NCBI RefSeq assembly: GCF_040881935.1
Contig: NZ_JBBECH010000011.1
Location: 1-6,998 of the forward strand
DNA: 6,998 nt
Source of the DNA: Saccharospirillum sp040881935
Lineage (GTDB): Bacteria > Pseudomonadota > Gammaproteobacteria > Pseudomonadales > Natronospirillaceae
Direction: 5' to 3'
In this document: positions 1 through 6,074 of the stretch, one piece after another
Position numbering within the stretch: position 1 is the first letter of the stretch
Layout of the letters: every line of letters starts with the position of its first letter
The notes under the pieces: generated by a model
The model's input: only the letters and a program-made list of their open reading frames with translations
Told to the model about the DNA's origin: nothing
Database searches by the model: none
Translations under genes and position numbers: made by a program

Positions 1-197
1 TGCTCAGTGGGCTGGGGGCAGGGTGTTTGTCACACCTGTCGCTCGATGCTGATGGGTCGGGTCGTTTTGTGCCACTCAACACGGACCTGACACTGGTTCG
101 CTCATTCTCATGGGTGTGTTCGCCCGAGGCGATTAAATCACCACTGGTGCAGGCGTTCATGAAGGCTTTGAATTCTTACTCAGGACACCAGCCATAA
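1..197 (+). CDS. C-terminal fragment of a probable LysR-family transcriptional regulator
   Basis: The frame beginning at position 3 stays open to a TAA at 195-197 and encodes the last 64 residues of a protein whose start lies left of the window. It reads LSGLGAGCLSHLSL, then a GRFVPL segment, then SPLVQAFMKAL near the end. This resembles the end of the LysR effector-binding domain, where a G-L-G-x-G-x-L-P-like turn is followed by a G-x-L-V-x-L strand and a final helix. The usual proline after the turn is serine here. If the call is right, the missing part carries an N-terminal winged helix-turn-helix. The gene converges on the TRAP operon, with only the operon's terminator and a short spacer between them, so it need not regulate that operon. 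Family assignment from a 64-residue tail is moderate only; another periplasmic-binding-like fold is possible. Confidence 0.55.
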   Translation, partial: LSGLGAGCLSHLSLDADGSGRFVPLNTDLTLVRSFSWVCSPEAIKSPLVQAFMKALNSYSGHQP

Positions 198-229
198 AAA
201 AACCGCCAGGCCCACAAAGGCACTGGCGG
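196..229 (-). terminator. Rho-independent terminator of the TRAP operon
   Basis: CCGCCAG (203-209) and CTGGCGG (223-229) form a 7-bp stem with a 13-nt loop. Read on the minus strand, the stem is followed by seven T residues (complement of the A run 196-202). It lies about 120 nt beyond the dctP stop codon, so it most likely ends the dctQMP transcript. There is no T run on the plus-strand side. The A run overlaps the stop codon of the converging upstream gene. Confidence 0.8.
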
Positions 230-346
230 CAAAGCAGCATTAATTCTTATCTGGTTTGTTCAAGTTTCGGAGATAGCTGAAAAATAAGCAGCGGCTAGCC
301 GGTGCGGACCAATTCCACATAGCTGTCCCAAGCTCCGAATTTTGTG

Positions 347-1426
347 TTAGTTCAGATCACGCTCATAGCTTTCGCTGATCATCGCTTCGGCGGCTTCTGC
401 TTCGCTGCGCAACAGGTTCAGCCACTGCTCACCGTCTTCGATGTTCTCGACAAACCAGTCAAACGCCGGAGTAGCCGCTTGCAGGAATTGCTCTTTCTCT
501 TCCGGGGTTGGCACATAGACTTCACCACCGGCTTCTGCGAAATCACGGTAAGCCTGAATCGACTTGCGCTTCGGTGATGTAAAAGTGGCCTGTTGCAGTG
601 CATCAAAACCATCCACAACGACGCGACGCAACTCATCCGGCATGTCCATGAAGACTTCATTGTTCATGTACCACAGGGCCGCCATGTAAGCGTGACCGTC
701 GAGTGTCAGGTACTGCAAGCCCGCTTCCGGGAATTTCATCGACATAATGTCGGTGATGCCGTTTTTGGTGCCTTCAACTACGCCCGTTTGCAGCGAGGTG
801 AACAGCTCCGGCCAGGGGATCGGTGTCGGGCTGGCACCCAGACCGCTGGTCAGCGCCTGAGGCAGGTCGGCAACCACGGTACGAATTTTCATGCCGTCCA
901 GATCAGCAGGCGTACGCACGGTTCTTTCGGTGTTGGCAAAGTTGCGCCAGCCGCCGGTGTTGCCAATGGTCATCAGACGAACCTGATCGTTGGAATCTTC
1001 CAGAATGGCATCGCGCATTTCGCGGGTGAAATCACCGCGCAACACGGCTTCTGCCATGCGGTCATTGCGCAGGATGTACGGCAAGTCCAGCACCTGTACG
1101 TACGGGTACATGTTAGCCACACCGCCGGACGTGGAGATGTAGATATCGACTGAACCATCCTCCAGTGCCTGCATGCACTCGGTGCCGTTGCCGCACAGCT
1201 GGGTGCCGAGGAAAATATCGACTTGAATGGCACCGTTGGATTGGGCCTCAACAAAGTCTTTGAAGACGATCAGGCCATCGTAATCTTCGTCGTTTTCATT
1301 GGCGTTGGAGACAGCGCGCAGACGGTAGTCTTCCGCGCTGGCAATGCCCATGCCCAATGTTAGCAGGGTACCGGTTACGGCTCCGATGCACTTTGCGATG
1401 AGTTTTTGCTTGCGATTGAAACGCAT
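347..1426 (-). CDS. dctP: TRAP transporter solute-binding protein, DctP family
   Basis: This 359-residue periplasmic protein should capture the substrate and deliver it to the DctQ-DctM membrane complex. Residues 1-31 form a signal peptide: a basic start (MRFNRKQK), a hydrophobic core about 11-28, and an ASA cleavage site after Ala31. The mature part has the DctP pattern. A TPADLDGMKIRT segment at 172-183 includes Arg182, which aligns with the arginine that salt-bridges substrate carboxylates in studied TRAP binding proteins. PWPELFTSLQTGVVEG (204-219) matches the conserved hinge-region motif. Two cysteines, Cys78 and Cys84, could form a disulfide in the periplasm. The ATG is preceded by GAGGT with a 7-nt spacer. 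The gene is last in the operon, 100 nt after dctM. The ligand cannot be named; an organic acid or zwitterion is the family expectation. Confidence 0.93.
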   Translation of the reverse strand: MRFNRKQKLIAKCIGAVTGTLLTLGMGIASAEDYRLRAVSNANENDEDYDGLIVFKDFVEAQSNGAIQVDIFLGTQLCGNGTECMQALEDGSVDIYISTSGGVANMYPYVQVLDLPYILRNDRMAEAVLRGDFTREMRDAILEDSNDQVRLMTIGNTGGWRNFANTERTVRTPADLDGMKIRTVVADLPQALTSGLGASPTPIPWPELFTSLQTGVVEGTKNGITDIMSMKFPEAGLQYLTLDGHAYMAALWYMNNEVFMDMPDELRRVVVDGFDALQQATFTSPKRKSIQAYRDFAEAGGEVYVPTPEEKEQFLQAATPAFDWFVENIEDGEQWLNLLRSEAEAAEAMISESYERDLN

Positions 1427-1438
1427 GGCTCTTACCTC

Positions 1439-1480
1439 TTGTTGTCGTTGTAGTGTTTTTGTTTATTGTTGGTTGTTGTG
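1439..1480 (-). promoter_or_regulatory. A/C-rich unstructured leader of dctP
   Basis: Read on the minus strand, these 42 nt contain a single G and two T residues; the other 39 are A or C. The tract runs into the dctP ribosome binding site, where GAGGT lies at 1434-1438. Such tracts are unlikely to fold and can favour ribosome loading. This would fit the need for more binding protein than membrane subunits. The tract starts with CACAACA, which resembles the C/A-rich targets bound by the sRNA GcvB in transporter mRNAs. The sRNA link is inference. Confidence 0.5.
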
Positions 1481-1500
1481 CTTTCGGTCTTACTTCCAGC

Positions 1501-1520
1501 GTGTACAACAGGTGTTGCAC
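1501..1520 (-). other. Small intercistronic hairpin between dctM and dctP
   Basis: On the minus strand, GTGCAAC pairs with GTTG and CAC, which are separated by a 2-nt bulge, around a 4-nt ACCT loop. This gives seven base pairs starting 6 nt after the dctM stop codon. No T run follows, so it is not a normal terminator. It could block 3' exonuclease and stabilise the dctQM message, or mark a processing site. The stem is short, so the call is tentative. Confidence 0.35.
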
Positions 1521-1526
1521 GATTCG

Positions 1527-2825
1527 TCATGCAGGCCAAGGCATAAGACCCAGCAGACGGGGAACCGTTAGTGATATTTCAGGTACAAAGGTAATCAGGA
1601 AAATCACCGCTATTTCAGCGGCCAGAAACGGCAGAATCGCTTTGGCAATCGACTCGACCCGTTCACCGGAAACGCTCGATGCCACAAACAGCACCAGTCC
1701 CATCGGTGGCGTCGCCAGCCCCACGGTCAGGTTAACGCTCATGATCATCGCAAAATGCACCGGGTCGACCCCAATCGAAGTGAAGATCGGCGCGAGGATC
1801 GGGCCCAGAATAATGATCGCCGGGCCGGCATCGAGAAACATGCCGACAATGAACAGCATGATGTTGATCAAAAACAGCAGAATGTAAGCGTTCTCGCTCA
1901 GCGTCAGCATCCACTCAGCCAGTATTTGGGCTGACTGCGACAGGCTAACCACAGTCTTGAACGCCATGGCCGAACCGACCAGCAACAACACTACAGCCGA
2001 GCCCATGGCACTGCGAACAAAGACCTGTGGCAAGTCTGTTAATTTAACCGACTTCAATACCCAGACACTGAGGATCAGTGCATAGGCAACGGCGACCGCC
2101 GAGGCTTCAGTAGGTGTGAAGATACCACCGAGGATTCCGCCAAGAATAATGACCGGCGTTAGTAACGGCAGAATGGCTTTTTTCGAAGCAACGGCCCGCT
2201 CAGGCCAGGAGTATTTGTGCCCGGCCTTGGGAAAGTCATAGCGCTTGGCCATGATGGCGGTAATGACCATTAATGACAGACCCATCAACACGCCAGGAAC
2301 AATGCCTGCCGCGAACAACGAGGCTACCGACACTTCCATGGTATAGGCGTAGATGATCATGATGCCGGAAGGCGGAATGATCGGACCGATCACCGATGAC
2401 GCAGCGGTAATGGCAGCGGCAAACTTTCGCGAGTAGCCGTTCTTTTCCATCGCCGGAATCATCATCGACCCGATGGCCGAGGTATCCGCGACGGCGGAAC
2501 CCGACAGACCGGCAAACAGCATGCTCGACATAATGTTCACATGTGCTAGACCACCGCGTACATGGCCGATAAAGGCTTGCGAGAAATCAACCAGACGGAA
2601 GGTAATGCCGCCCCGGTTCATCAGTTCACCGGCGAGCATAAAGAACGGAATCGCCATTAGCGGGAAGGAATCGATGCCGTTGTAGATATTGCGAAACAAC
2701 AATGGCAAATCGCGATCCATGCCTTCCCACAGCAACATAAAACCCGGGGCGAACAAGGTTGCAAAAAACACCGGCATACCGATCAGCAGCACGATTAAAA
2801 ACAGCGGTAAAAATAGAATCAACAT
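1527..2825 (-). CDS. dctM: TRAP transporter large permease subunit, DctM family
   Basis: This 432-residue inner-membrane protein is the ion-coupled transport subunit of the TRAP system, and its length is normal for the family. It is strongly hydrophobic throughout and keeps the family's signature stretches. FPLMAIPFFMLAGELMNRGG is at 54-73. SGSAVADTSAIGSMMIPAM at 108-126 is in the first sodium-binding hairpin region. SSVIGPIIPPSGIMIIYA follows at 143-160, and FTPTEASAVAVAYAL at 236-250. DAGPAIIILGPILAPI is at 332-347, and VGLATPPMGLVLFVASSVSG at 368-387. No key motif is missing. The stop codon of dctQ is 5 nt upstream, and the GGAG ribosome binding site lies within the last codons of dctQ, which points to translational coupling. 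DctM needs DctQ and DctP to work. Identification is firm; substrate specificity is not visible. Confidence 0.96.
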   Translation of the reverse strand: MLILFLPLFLIVLLIGMPVFFATLFAPGFMLLWEGMDRDLPLLFRNIYNGIDSFPLMAIPFFMLAGELMNRGGITFRLVDFSQAFIGHVRGGLAHVNIMSSMLFAGLSGSAVADTSAIGSMMIPAMEKNGYSRKFAAAITAASSVIGPIIPPSGIMIIYAYTMEVSVASLFAAGIVPGVLMGLSLMVITAIMAKRYDFPKAGHKYSWPERAVASKKAILPLLTPVIILGGILGGIFTPTEASAVAVAYALILSVWVLKSVKLTDLPQVFVRSAMGSAVVLLLVGSAMAFKTVVSLSQSAQILAEWMLTLSENAYILLFLINIMLFIVGMFLDAGPAIIILGPILAPIFTSIGVDPVHFAMIMSVNLTVGLATPPMGLVLFVASSVSGERVESIAKAILPFLAAEIAVIFLITFVPEISLTVPRLLGLMPWPA

Positions 2826-2830
2826 CCTGC

Positions 2831-3394
2831 TTACTCCATCGCCAGCTGGGCTCTGCCGTGTTTGGGTTTAATGCCGAGCCGGTCGTTAAAATCACGGAAC
2901 AGCAGGTTGCCGGCTTCTTTCAGCAACAGTTCAATATTGACCAGAATCATGGTGCCGAAACACACCGGCATGGCCAGGTAAACCCAGGCCAGCGGCATGT
3001 CGAAACTGGCAGCACGACTGCGAAAGCCACGTTGGAAAAACTCCAGCCCCATGGTGAACAGGAAGTACAGAATGATCAGTGCGGCCAGATAAAGCGCCAG
3101 TTTCAGGAGCGCAGCGACAACGCGCGGTAGAAAATCATGCAACATTTCGATCGCAACAAAAGAGCCCTCGCGATAGGCGGCCGCAGCGACCAGCGCCATC
3201 ATCCACATCATGAAGGCTCGGGCGACTTCTTCGGGCCAGGGCTGAGCATTGTTGAACACATAGCGCATCACTACCTGAAACAGGATGGACGACACCATCA
3301 GGGTCACGCAGATCCACGCGAGGAACTTGCCAACGGTGGCAATGGCAGTGTTCAGATGCATCAGGGCTTTCAACGGCAACACTAAGGCGTTCAT
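2831..3394 (-). CDS. dctQ: TRAP transporter small permease subunit, DctQ family
   Basis: This 187-residue inner-membrane protein partners DctM and helps dock the binding protein. Four membrane segments can be seen at about 22-43, 60-78, 93-116 and 134-157. The family motif is present as QVVMRYVF (40-47), followed by PWPEEVARAFMMW (52-64). I chose the ATG at 3394 because GAGGT lies 8 nt upstream and the protein then has the usual DctQ length. A longer reading from the ATG at 3451 adds 19 polar residues, has only a weak ribosome binding site, and would leave a leader of roughly 15 nt if the proposed promoter is correct. It is the first gene of the operon, with operator copy 1 about 100 nt upstream of this start. 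Its C-terminal coding end carries the dctM ribosome binding site. Confidence 0.9.
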   Translation of the reverse strand: MNALVLPLKALMHLNTAIATVGKFLAWICVTLMVSSILFQVVMRYVFNNAQPWPEEVARAFMMWMMALVAAAAYREGSFVAIEMLHDFLPRVVAALLKLALYLAALIILYFLFTMGLEFFQRGFRSRAASFDMPLAWVYLAMPVCFGTMILVNIELLLKEAGNLLFRDFNDRLGIKPKHGRAQLAME

Positions 3395-3468
3395 AGGAAG
3401 TGACCTCGGTGTGCCGGATGCCGGTTCATTGTTGTCATTGTTGAACCTCATTCATCAGGGCAGTGAAA

Positions 3469-3477
3469 ACGTTAACA
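3469..3477 (-). promoter_or_regulatory. Putative extended -10 element of the dctQMP promoter
   Basis: The minus strand reads TGTTAACGT here, matching the TGYTARNGT consensus shared by all three operator-linked promoters. It is exactly 15 nt from operator copy 1. The match to a sigma-70 extended -10 (TGN plus TATAAT) is partial, so the constant position carries more weight than the sequence itself. Initiation would be expected near 3462-3465, giving a leader of about 70 nt to the chosen dctQ start. Confidence 0.4.
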
Positions 3478-3492
3478 GCCCTTTTGCTTGAT

Positions 3493-3514
3493 GTAAATCA
3501 ATAGTGGATGAATT
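3493..3514 (-). promoter_or_regulatory. Operator copy 1, facing dctQMP
   Basis: A 22-bp site, written on the plus strand as GTAAATCAATA followed by GTGGATGAATT. It differs from copy 2 (3539-3560, inverted) at one position and from copy 3 (6075-6096) at two. It should lie over and just upstream of the -35 region of the dctQ promoter. Its minus strand provides TTGATT at 3496-3501 as a weak -35. Internal symmetry is weak: only an AAT..AT.....AT..ATT dyad. The likely ligand is the GntR/UTRA protein encoded at 6118; this is inferred from its distribution in the window. Confidence 0.7.
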
Positions 3515-3538
3515 TTTCACCGAGCGATGTTCGGAATT

Positions 3539-3560
3539 AATTCATTCACTATTGATTTAC
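3539..3560 (+). promoter_or_regulatory. Operator copy 2, facing the dioxygenase gene
   Basis: The minus strand reads GTAAATCAATA followed by GTGAATGAATT, so the site is inverted relative to copy 1. The 24 bp between copies 1 and 2 contain a further short dyad, CCGA (3520-3523) and TCGG (3531-3534), almost centred between them. The plus strand offers TTGATT at 3552-3557. The arrangement relative to the dioxygenase promoter is the same as that of copy 1 relative to dctQ. Confidence 0.7.
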
Positions 3561-3575
3561 TTTTTTGAAGGGCGT

Positions 3576-3584
3576 TGCTAGAGT
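3576..3584 (+). promoter_or_regulatory. Putative extended -10 element of the dioxygenase promoter
   Basis: TGCTAGAGT begins exactly 15 nt after operator copy 2. The TAGAGT part matches TATAAT at four of six positions and is preceded by TGC, as in extended -10 promoters. Transcription would start near 3590, leaving a leader of about 65 nt before the ATG at 3656. Confidence 0.45.
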
Positions 3585-3645
3585 GGTGTTATTGCAGGCT
3601 AAGCGTGCGGAGTTTGCCGGTTTCAGGCAGCCCGACAGTCCATCC

Positions 3646-3651
3646 AGGAGG
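3646..3651 (+). promoter_or_regulatory. Strong ribosome binding site that sets the dioxygenase start
   Basis: A perfect AGGAGG lies 4 nt before the ATG at 3656. This is slightly close but is by far the best site nearby. It rejects the longer open frame from a TTG at 3575, whose extra 27 residues do not look like dioxygenase sequence and which would overlap the proposed -10 element. Confidence 0.8.
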
Positions 3652-3655
3652 CATC

Positions 3656-4636
3656 ATGACAATAAAAATCGATCACATACCCGAGCAAAAACAGGTAAAC
3701 GGCCGGGATTTCCCGCTGGTCGTAACCCCTCACAACGACGCGGTGGCAACCGATGTTGCGGCGTTCGATGCCTGGGTAACTGAACAGCAGGAAACCCTCA
3801 AGTCCCATCTGATTGAGCACGGTGCCATCCTGTTCCGGGGCTTCCCGGTCACCGATGCCGAATCCTTCGAGCGCCACCTGGATCACACCTCGTTCAAGAA
3901 CATGCCCTACGTTGGCGGCGCGGCACCACGCAACCAGGTAACGGCATCACGAATCGTGACCGCCAATGAATCACCGGCGTCAGAGACCATTCCGTTTCAC
4001 CATGAAATGGCCCAGGTTCCGAACCCGCCGGGGTACATCTTTTTCTATTGCGAGAAAGCCGCCGAAGAAGGCGGAGCAACGTCGATTCTGCACTCGGGCG
4101 AGATCTACCGTGCCTTTCACGACATCAACCCGGAATTTGCCGGCCGCCTGGAAGAAGAAGGCGTGCGTTACATTCGCGTGATGCCGGAAGTGACCGATAA
4201 AGGCTCGGCCATTGGCCGCTCCTGGAAAGACACCTTTCAGGTTCAGACTCGCGAAGACGCCGAGCGTGTAATGACCGAAGCCGGCATGGACTGGGAATGG
4301 CTGGCCAATGGCGACTTGCTCACCCGCACACGGGTATTACCGGCCATCCAGTTCGACAAAGAAACCCAACAAAAGGTGTTCTTCAACGCCGTACTGGCGG
4401 TCTACACCGGCTGGAACGACAGCCGCAACGTAGGCACCAAGGCGGTTACCACAGGCACGGGCGACTACATGGACAAGGACGTCATGGACGCCACCGTCAA
4501 GGCCATGAATGAGCTGTGCGTCAATTTCAAATGGCAGGATGGCGACGTCCTCTGGATCAGCAATTACACCGTCCTCCATGCGCGCCAACCCTTCAAGGGC
4601 GAGCGCAGTATTCTGGCGTCTATTTCTTACAAGTAG
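3656..4636 (+). CDS. Fe(II)/2-oxoglutarate-dependent dioxygenase, TauD/TfdA family (SyrP-like)
   Basis: This 326-residue, probably cytosolic enzyme should use O2 and 2-oxoglutarate to hydroxylate a small substrate, releasing succinate and CO2. The metal-binding triad is visible. IPFHHEMAQ (112-120) supplies His115 and Glu117 in the H-x-E form, and VLHARQPF (306-313) supplies His308. Arg317, in the GERSILAS stretch, and Thr142, in GGATSI, are the expected 2-oxoglutarate contacts. GAILFRGFPV (56-65) near the N-terminus and WQDGDVLWISNYTVLHAR (293-310) are typical of the TauD fold. The H-x-E motif and the pattern around it look closer to SyrP or clavaminate synthase-like members than to true taurine dioxygenase. 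Substrate and pathway are therefore open. It is transcribed divergently from the TRAP operon and shares an operator type with it, so it probably acts on the imported compound. The fold call is firm; the reaction is inferred. Confidence 0.92.
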   Translation: MTIKIDHIPEQKQVNGRDFPLVVTPHNDAVATDVAAFDAWVTEQQETLKSHLIEHGAILFRGFPVTDAESFERHLDHTSFKNMPYVGGAAPRNQVTASRIVTANESPASETIPFHHEMAQVPNPPGYIFFYCEKAAEEGGATSILHSGEIYRAFHDINPEFAGRLEEEGVRYIRVMPEVTDKGSAIGRSWKDTFQVQTREDAERVMTEAGMDWEWLANGDLLTRTRVLPAIQFDKETQQKVFFNAVLAVYTGWNDSRNVGTKAVTTGTGDYMDKDVMDATVKAMNELCVNFKWQDGDVLWISNYTVLHARQPFKGERSILASISYK

Positions 4637-4880
4637 GCTTTGGTTGGTAGCGGTGGTTGCTTTTGCTCCCAGTGCGGTTGACTTCGGTGCCAGTCGTGTC
4701 GGTCCCCGCCGTTGCTTCCCTTCTCCCGGTCTGAAGGGGCCTCCATGCCCCATCATCCCTACCGCGGGCGTCCTCGCTGTTCAGTGAAGCAACGCCGGTG
4801 ACCTTTTGAATGGGGTTGCAGTAACCACATTTGGTTTCATTCAAGTTACATTGTTTTTAGTGATTGGCAGAGAAAGCGAG
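4637..4880. other. Gene-free stretch after the dioxygenase
   Basis: No convincing gene was found here. Short open frames exist on both strands but none has a good ribosome binding site or recognisable protein features. A 5-bp GGGGC/GCCCC hairpin (4736-4751) and a TTGAATG/CATTCAA inverted repeat (4806-4844) are present. The second is followed at a distance by five T residues, but neither makes a convincing terminator. The dioxygenase transcript may read on to the strong terminator at 5039-5061. The compositional style suggests a degenerate intergenic repeat, which cannot be confirmed from this window. Confidence 0.4.
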
Positions 4881-4991
4881 CGCCGGCTGCCGGGTGAGGC
4901 CCTGTGGGGTAGTCCGCAGCAGGGATGCTGCGGCCTAGGCTCCATGGACGGATTTACGCCGACCCCACAGGGGTTTACCCGGTGGCTGGCG
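4881..4991 (+). repeat. Large nested-hairpin intergenic repeat, copy 1
   Basis: This 111-nt element folds on itself in three nested stems. The outermost pairs 4881-4895 with 4977-4991, with ACCCGG and CCGGGT perfect and the rest including G-U pairs. A perfect 10-bp stem, CCTGTGGGGT (4901-4910) with ACCCCACAGG (4962-4971), lies inside. The apex is an 8-bp hairpin, CCGCAGCA (4914-4921) with TGCTGCGG (4926-4933), on a GGGA loop. The palindromes GCCTAGGC and TCCATGGA follow at 4933-4948. The part from 4912 to 4994 recurs inverted at 6916-6998. The core 55 nt match at 52 positions. It contains no plausible gene and no target-site duplication that I could recognise. Confidence 0.8.
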
Positions 4992-5031
4992 CGGGCTAGT
5001 TCCGAATAAGTACAAACAACCTCCAACGAAC

Positions 5032-5061
5032 AAAAAAAGGCGCGTGAAAACGCGCCTTTTT
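5032..5061. terminator. Bidirectional Rho-independent terminator
   Basis: GGCGCGT (5039-5045) and ACGCGCC (5050-5056) form a perfect 7-bp GC-rich stem with a GAAA tetraloop. Five T residues follow on the plus strand (5057-5061) and seven on the minus strand (complement of 5032-5038). It can end the reductase transcript from the right, 20-25 nt past that gene's stop codon, and any dioxygenase transcript from the left. Confidence 0.92.
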
Positions 5062-5080
5062 CTTCTCTAGAAGTTAGCCT

Positions 5081-5986
5081 TCAAGGCACTTCCTGCCCCG
5101 CAGCCGCCGTCCAGATTTCGAACCAGGTTTCGCGGTCAATGGTGATGTCCATGGCCTGGGCCAGGCCTTTGATGCGCTTGATGTTATTGGTGCCGACGAC
5201 GGGCAGAATGCCTGCCGGGTGGGCCAGTAGCCAGGCGAAAGCGGCGAGGTCGACCCGGCCCTGGGCTTTTGATTGGGCGACGTCTTCGAGCAACGGGCGA
5301 ACGCGTTTAGCGGCGGCGTCGGACCCGAATATTTGACCGCCAGCCAGGGGTGACCAGGCCATGGCTTGTAGCTGGTCGAGTTGCATCGCGGCGAGGGTGC
5401 CGTCGGTGAAGGCGCTGCGTTCCAGTACGCTCATTTCGATCTGGTTAATGCACAGGCGGTGCTTCATATTGGCCTGCAGCAATCGCCACTCGTGAACGCC
5501 GAAGTTGGAGACGCCGACGGCACGGGTTTTCCCGCTGTCGATCAGCGCATCGAGGGCGGCACCGGTCTCGGCGGCGTTCATCAGTGGGTCTGGCCGGTGA
5601 ATCAGCAGCAGATCGAGGTGGTCGGTGTGCATGTGGCGCAGGCTGTTTTCGACGCTGGTCTGAATGTAGTCGGCGCTGGTGTCGTAGTATTTGACGCGGC
5701 GATTGGGGAATTTGTCGGTGGCCAGGGCAATGTCGCATTTGCTGACCAGTTCCATCTTGTCGCGCAGCGACGGGTCAGCCGCCAGGGCAGTGCCGAACAG
5801 GGCTTCGCATTCGTAGTTGCCATAGATGTCGGCGTGGTCGAACGTGGTGATGCCTTCGGCCAGGGCTGCATCGATTTTGGCACGAACGTGGCCAACCGAG
5901 GTATCCTGATCATCGGCCAGGCGCCAGACGCCATAAACCAGCCGGCTCAGTTCGACGTCGGTGTTGGGAAGGTGAATGCGTTGCAT
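5081..5986 (-). CDS. ydhF: Aldo/keto reductase, YdhF-like
   Basis: This 301-residue cytosolic enzyme should reduce an aldehyde or ketone with NADPH. The catalytic tetrad of the superfamily is complete: Asp50 and Tyr55 in FDHADIYG, Lys83 in VSKCDI, and His130 in LLLIHRPDP. Cofactor-binding segments are GVSNFG (158-163), WSPLAGG (211-217) and VVGTNNIKRIKGL (263-275). It resembles E. coli YdhF along its whole length, notably HADIYG-Y-CEA-FG, DHLDLLLIHRPDPLM and the final WF-IW-AA-G-EVP. YdhF's own physiological substrate is not firmly known, so the symbol names the family rather than a proven role. I chose the ATG at 5986, which has GGAG six nt upstream; an in-frame GTG four codons earlier includes that ribosome binding site. 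The gene is divergent from gntR and shares operator copy 3 with it, facing that operator as dctQ and the dioxygenase gene face theirs. Confidence 0.92.
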   Translation of the reverse strand: MQRIHLPNTDVELSRLVYGVWRLADDQDTSVGHVRAKIDAALAEGITTFDHADIYGNYECEALFGTALAADPSLRDKMELVSKCDIALATDKFPNRRVKYYDTSADYIQTSVENSLRHMHTDHLDLLLIHRPDPLMNAAETGAALDALIDSGKTRAVGVSNFGVHEWRLLQANMKHRLCINQIEMSVLERSAFTDGTLAAMQLDQLQAMAWSPLAGGQIFGSDAAAKRVRPLLEDVAQSKAQGRVDLAAFAWLLAHPAGILPVVGTNNIKRIKGLAQAMDITIDRETWFEIWTAAAGQEVP

Positions 5987-6039
5987 GGTGTTCTCCACTG
6001 GGCGATCAGGCCCTTATTGTTGGCAATGAGTCAGAAATG

Positions 6040-6068
6040 TTGGCATTCGCACCCTAACAAGGTATGCT
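6040..6068 (+). promoter_or_regulatory. Sigma-70 promoter of gntR
   Basis: TTGGCA (6040-6045) and TATGCT (6063-6068) are separated by 17 nt. They match the consensus at five of six and four of six positions. The start would be near 6075, the first base of operator copy 3, so a bound protein should block transcription. This promoter overlaps the proposed promoter of the divergent reductase gene. Confidence 0.65.
6051..6059 (-). promoter_or_regulatory. Putative extended -10 element of the reductase promoter
   Basis: The minus strand reads TGTTAGGGT, exactly 15 nt from operator copy 3, repeating the geometry seen at the dctQ and dioxygenase promoters. Its own match to a sigma-70 -10 is weak (three of six). 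A leader of about 60 nt to the start at 5986 would result. Confidence 0.4.
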
Positions 6069-6074
6069 CATCAT

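Noticed and set aside
593..1153. Long plus-strand open frame (186 codons) within the dctP region
   Set aside because: It is antisense to a well-supported binding-protein gene, has no ribosome binding site or recognisable domain, and reflects the codon bias of the opposite strand.
1424..3451. Shared MRFN start of DctP and of the longer DctQ reading, as a possible duplicated leader
   Set aside because: The match is four residues with different codons and does not extend, so chance explains it.
3575..3655. Upstream TTG start adding 27 residues to the dioxygenase
   Set aside because: The perfect AGGAGG before the ATG at 3656, and absence of family-like sequence upstream, favour the shorter protein.
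3656..4636. Naming the dioxygenase tauD and the transporter a taurine or ectoine system
   Set aside because: The active-site pattern uses H-x-E and looks SyrP-like, and no sulfonate or ectoine genes are present. The family call stands but the substrate does not.
4736..4751. GGGGC/GCCCC hairpin as a terminator for the dioxygenase gene
   Set aside because: The 5-bp stem is not followed by a T run, and it lies 100 nt past the stop. The strong hairpin at 5039-5056 is far more convincing.
4337..4844. Minus-strand open frames around the dioxygenase 3' end
   Set aside because: They overlap the confirmed dioxygenase or the gene-free stretch, lack ribosome binding sites, and encode composition-biased peptides.
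4806..4860. TTGAATG/CATTCAA inverted repeat followed by a short T run
   Set aside because: The 7-bp stem encloses 25 nt and the T run starts several bases later, so terminator function is doubtful.
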